DNA from: Bacteroides fragilis
Lineage (GTDB): Bacteria > Bacteroidota > Bacteroidia > Bacteroidales > Bacteroidaceae
Assembly (NCBI RefSeq): GCF_019583405.1
Contig: NZ_SZUU01000003.1
Location: 1-64,000, forward strand
Direction of reading: 5' to 3'
DNA: 64,000 nt
Below, piece after piece: positions 63,549-64,000 of this stretch; positions within the stretch are counted from its first letter, which is position 1; each line of letters begins with the position of its first letter. A program made the position numbers and the translations under genes. A model generated the notes under the pieces. The model was not told the origin of the DNA. It was given only the letters and a program-made list of their open reading frames with translations, and did no database searches.

Positions 63549-64000
63549 TTAATAACCCGGATTCTGTGTGAGGGCAGGATTCAAGTCTATTTCACTCTGA
63601 GGTACGGGGAACAAATAGTTATTGTCCGAGTATCTGCTTCCTACCAATTTAATAGGCTCTCCTTGATAGAGGATACACATCTTTCCACCATCTACTTTCT
63701 TGTCGGGATCATTCGGATTGTCTACAATCTTATATTTTAATCCTTCAAATGGAGCATTTAGTACATCTTTTGCAATACCCCAACGACGAATATCCCACAT
63801 ACGTTTTCCTCCTTCTAGTGCGAACTCTACACGCCATTCGTTACGGATACGCTGACGAAGGTCATCCTGAGTTGCACAATAAGTTGGTAAGTTTGCATTG
63901 GTATTTTGGAGTTCGGGCATACCTACACGACGTCTAACCTGATTCACTGCGTCAAAAGCTTCCGGATCTAATCCCTTCAATTCGTTTTTAGCTTCAGCAT
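63549..64000 (-). CDS. SusD/RagB family outer-membrane lipoprotein, C-terminal part
   Basis: The last about 150 residues of a SusD-like glycan-binding protein; the frame runs off the window end (AEAKNELKGLDPEAFDAVNQ). SusD family signs are VNQVRRRVGMP, RIRNEWRVEFALEGGKRMWD, and FPVPQSEIDLNPALTQNPGY. It would pair with a SusC transporter beyond the window and feed the cluster to its left. Confidence 0.92.
   Translation of the reverse strand, partial: AEAKNELKGLDPEAFDAVNQVRRRVGMPELQNTNANLPTYCATQDDLRQRIRNEWRVEFALEGGKRMWDIRRWGIAKDVLNAPFEGLKYKIVDNPNDPDKKVDGGKMCILYQGEPIKLVGSRYSDNNYLFPVPQSEIDLNPALTQNPGY

Overview
The window looks like a chromosome segment of a gut Bacteroides, close to the B. thetaiotaomicron group. 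The grounds are repeated TAnnTTTG -7 promoter boxes, A-rich translation starts, a SusD gene, many secreted glycoside hydrolases (GH2, GH3, GH95, GH109, GH110) and several Bacteroidales-typical DUF proteins. It carries a 33.2-kb prophage that looks complete.

Left chromosome (1-4011): a secreted GH110 alpha-1,3-galactosidase, a secreted DUF4468 plus flavin-reductase-like fusion, and truA.

Prophage (3986-37195): a 22-bp direct repeat (attL 3986-4007, attR 37174-37195) places the insertion in the last codons of truA. The phage supplies GAG TAA where the host had GAA TGA, so TruA is unchanged, but truA is now separated from the EamA transporter gene that once lay 23 bp downstream. At the left end are a CTnDOT-type tyrosine integrase and a serine-recombinase-like protein that has lost its catalytic residues. 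The rest is mostly one minus-strand programme read from right to left. Early genes start at about 35390: an HTH protein, small proteins, an m5C methyltransferase with a second gene apparently nested in another frame, a YqaJ-type exonuclease, a DUF1064 nuclease, a replication-initiation protein and helicase loader, and an HsdM-like methyltransferase. Late genes follow: HNH, TerS, TerL, portal, protease, HK97 capsid, head-tail joining proteins, tail tube, frameshifted tail chaperones, tape measure, tail tip, a 1501-residue fibre, holin, M15 endolysin and a possible spanin. This is a siphovirus with HK97-type head genes. The immunity region at 35389-36808 has a self-cleaving S24 repressor, a divergent promoter with repeated operator-like sites, and a secreted protein next to the repressor that is a lysogenic-conversion candidate.

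Right chromosome (37223-64000): an EamA transporter and a DUF3256 protein, then a minus-strand operon of GH109, a YitT membrane protein, GH2 beta-galactosidase and a sugar kinase. This fits the release and phosphorylation of mucin-glycan sugars. After a 1.1-kb gap without a convincing gene comes a second glycan cluster on the minus strand: SusD (cut by the window end), DUF6057, a haem-c/beta-propeller lipoprotein, GH3 with PA14, sugar porter, DUF5107-TPR protein, GH2 and GH95, with a plus-strand AraC-type regulator between GH3 and the porter.

The most unusual features are the apparent overprinted gene inside the phage m5C methyltransferase, a tRNA-like gene with no anticodon stem, the repurposed serine recombinase, the predicted -1 frameshift, and a shared 37-bp sequence at the 3' ends of two unrelated phage methyltransferase genes.
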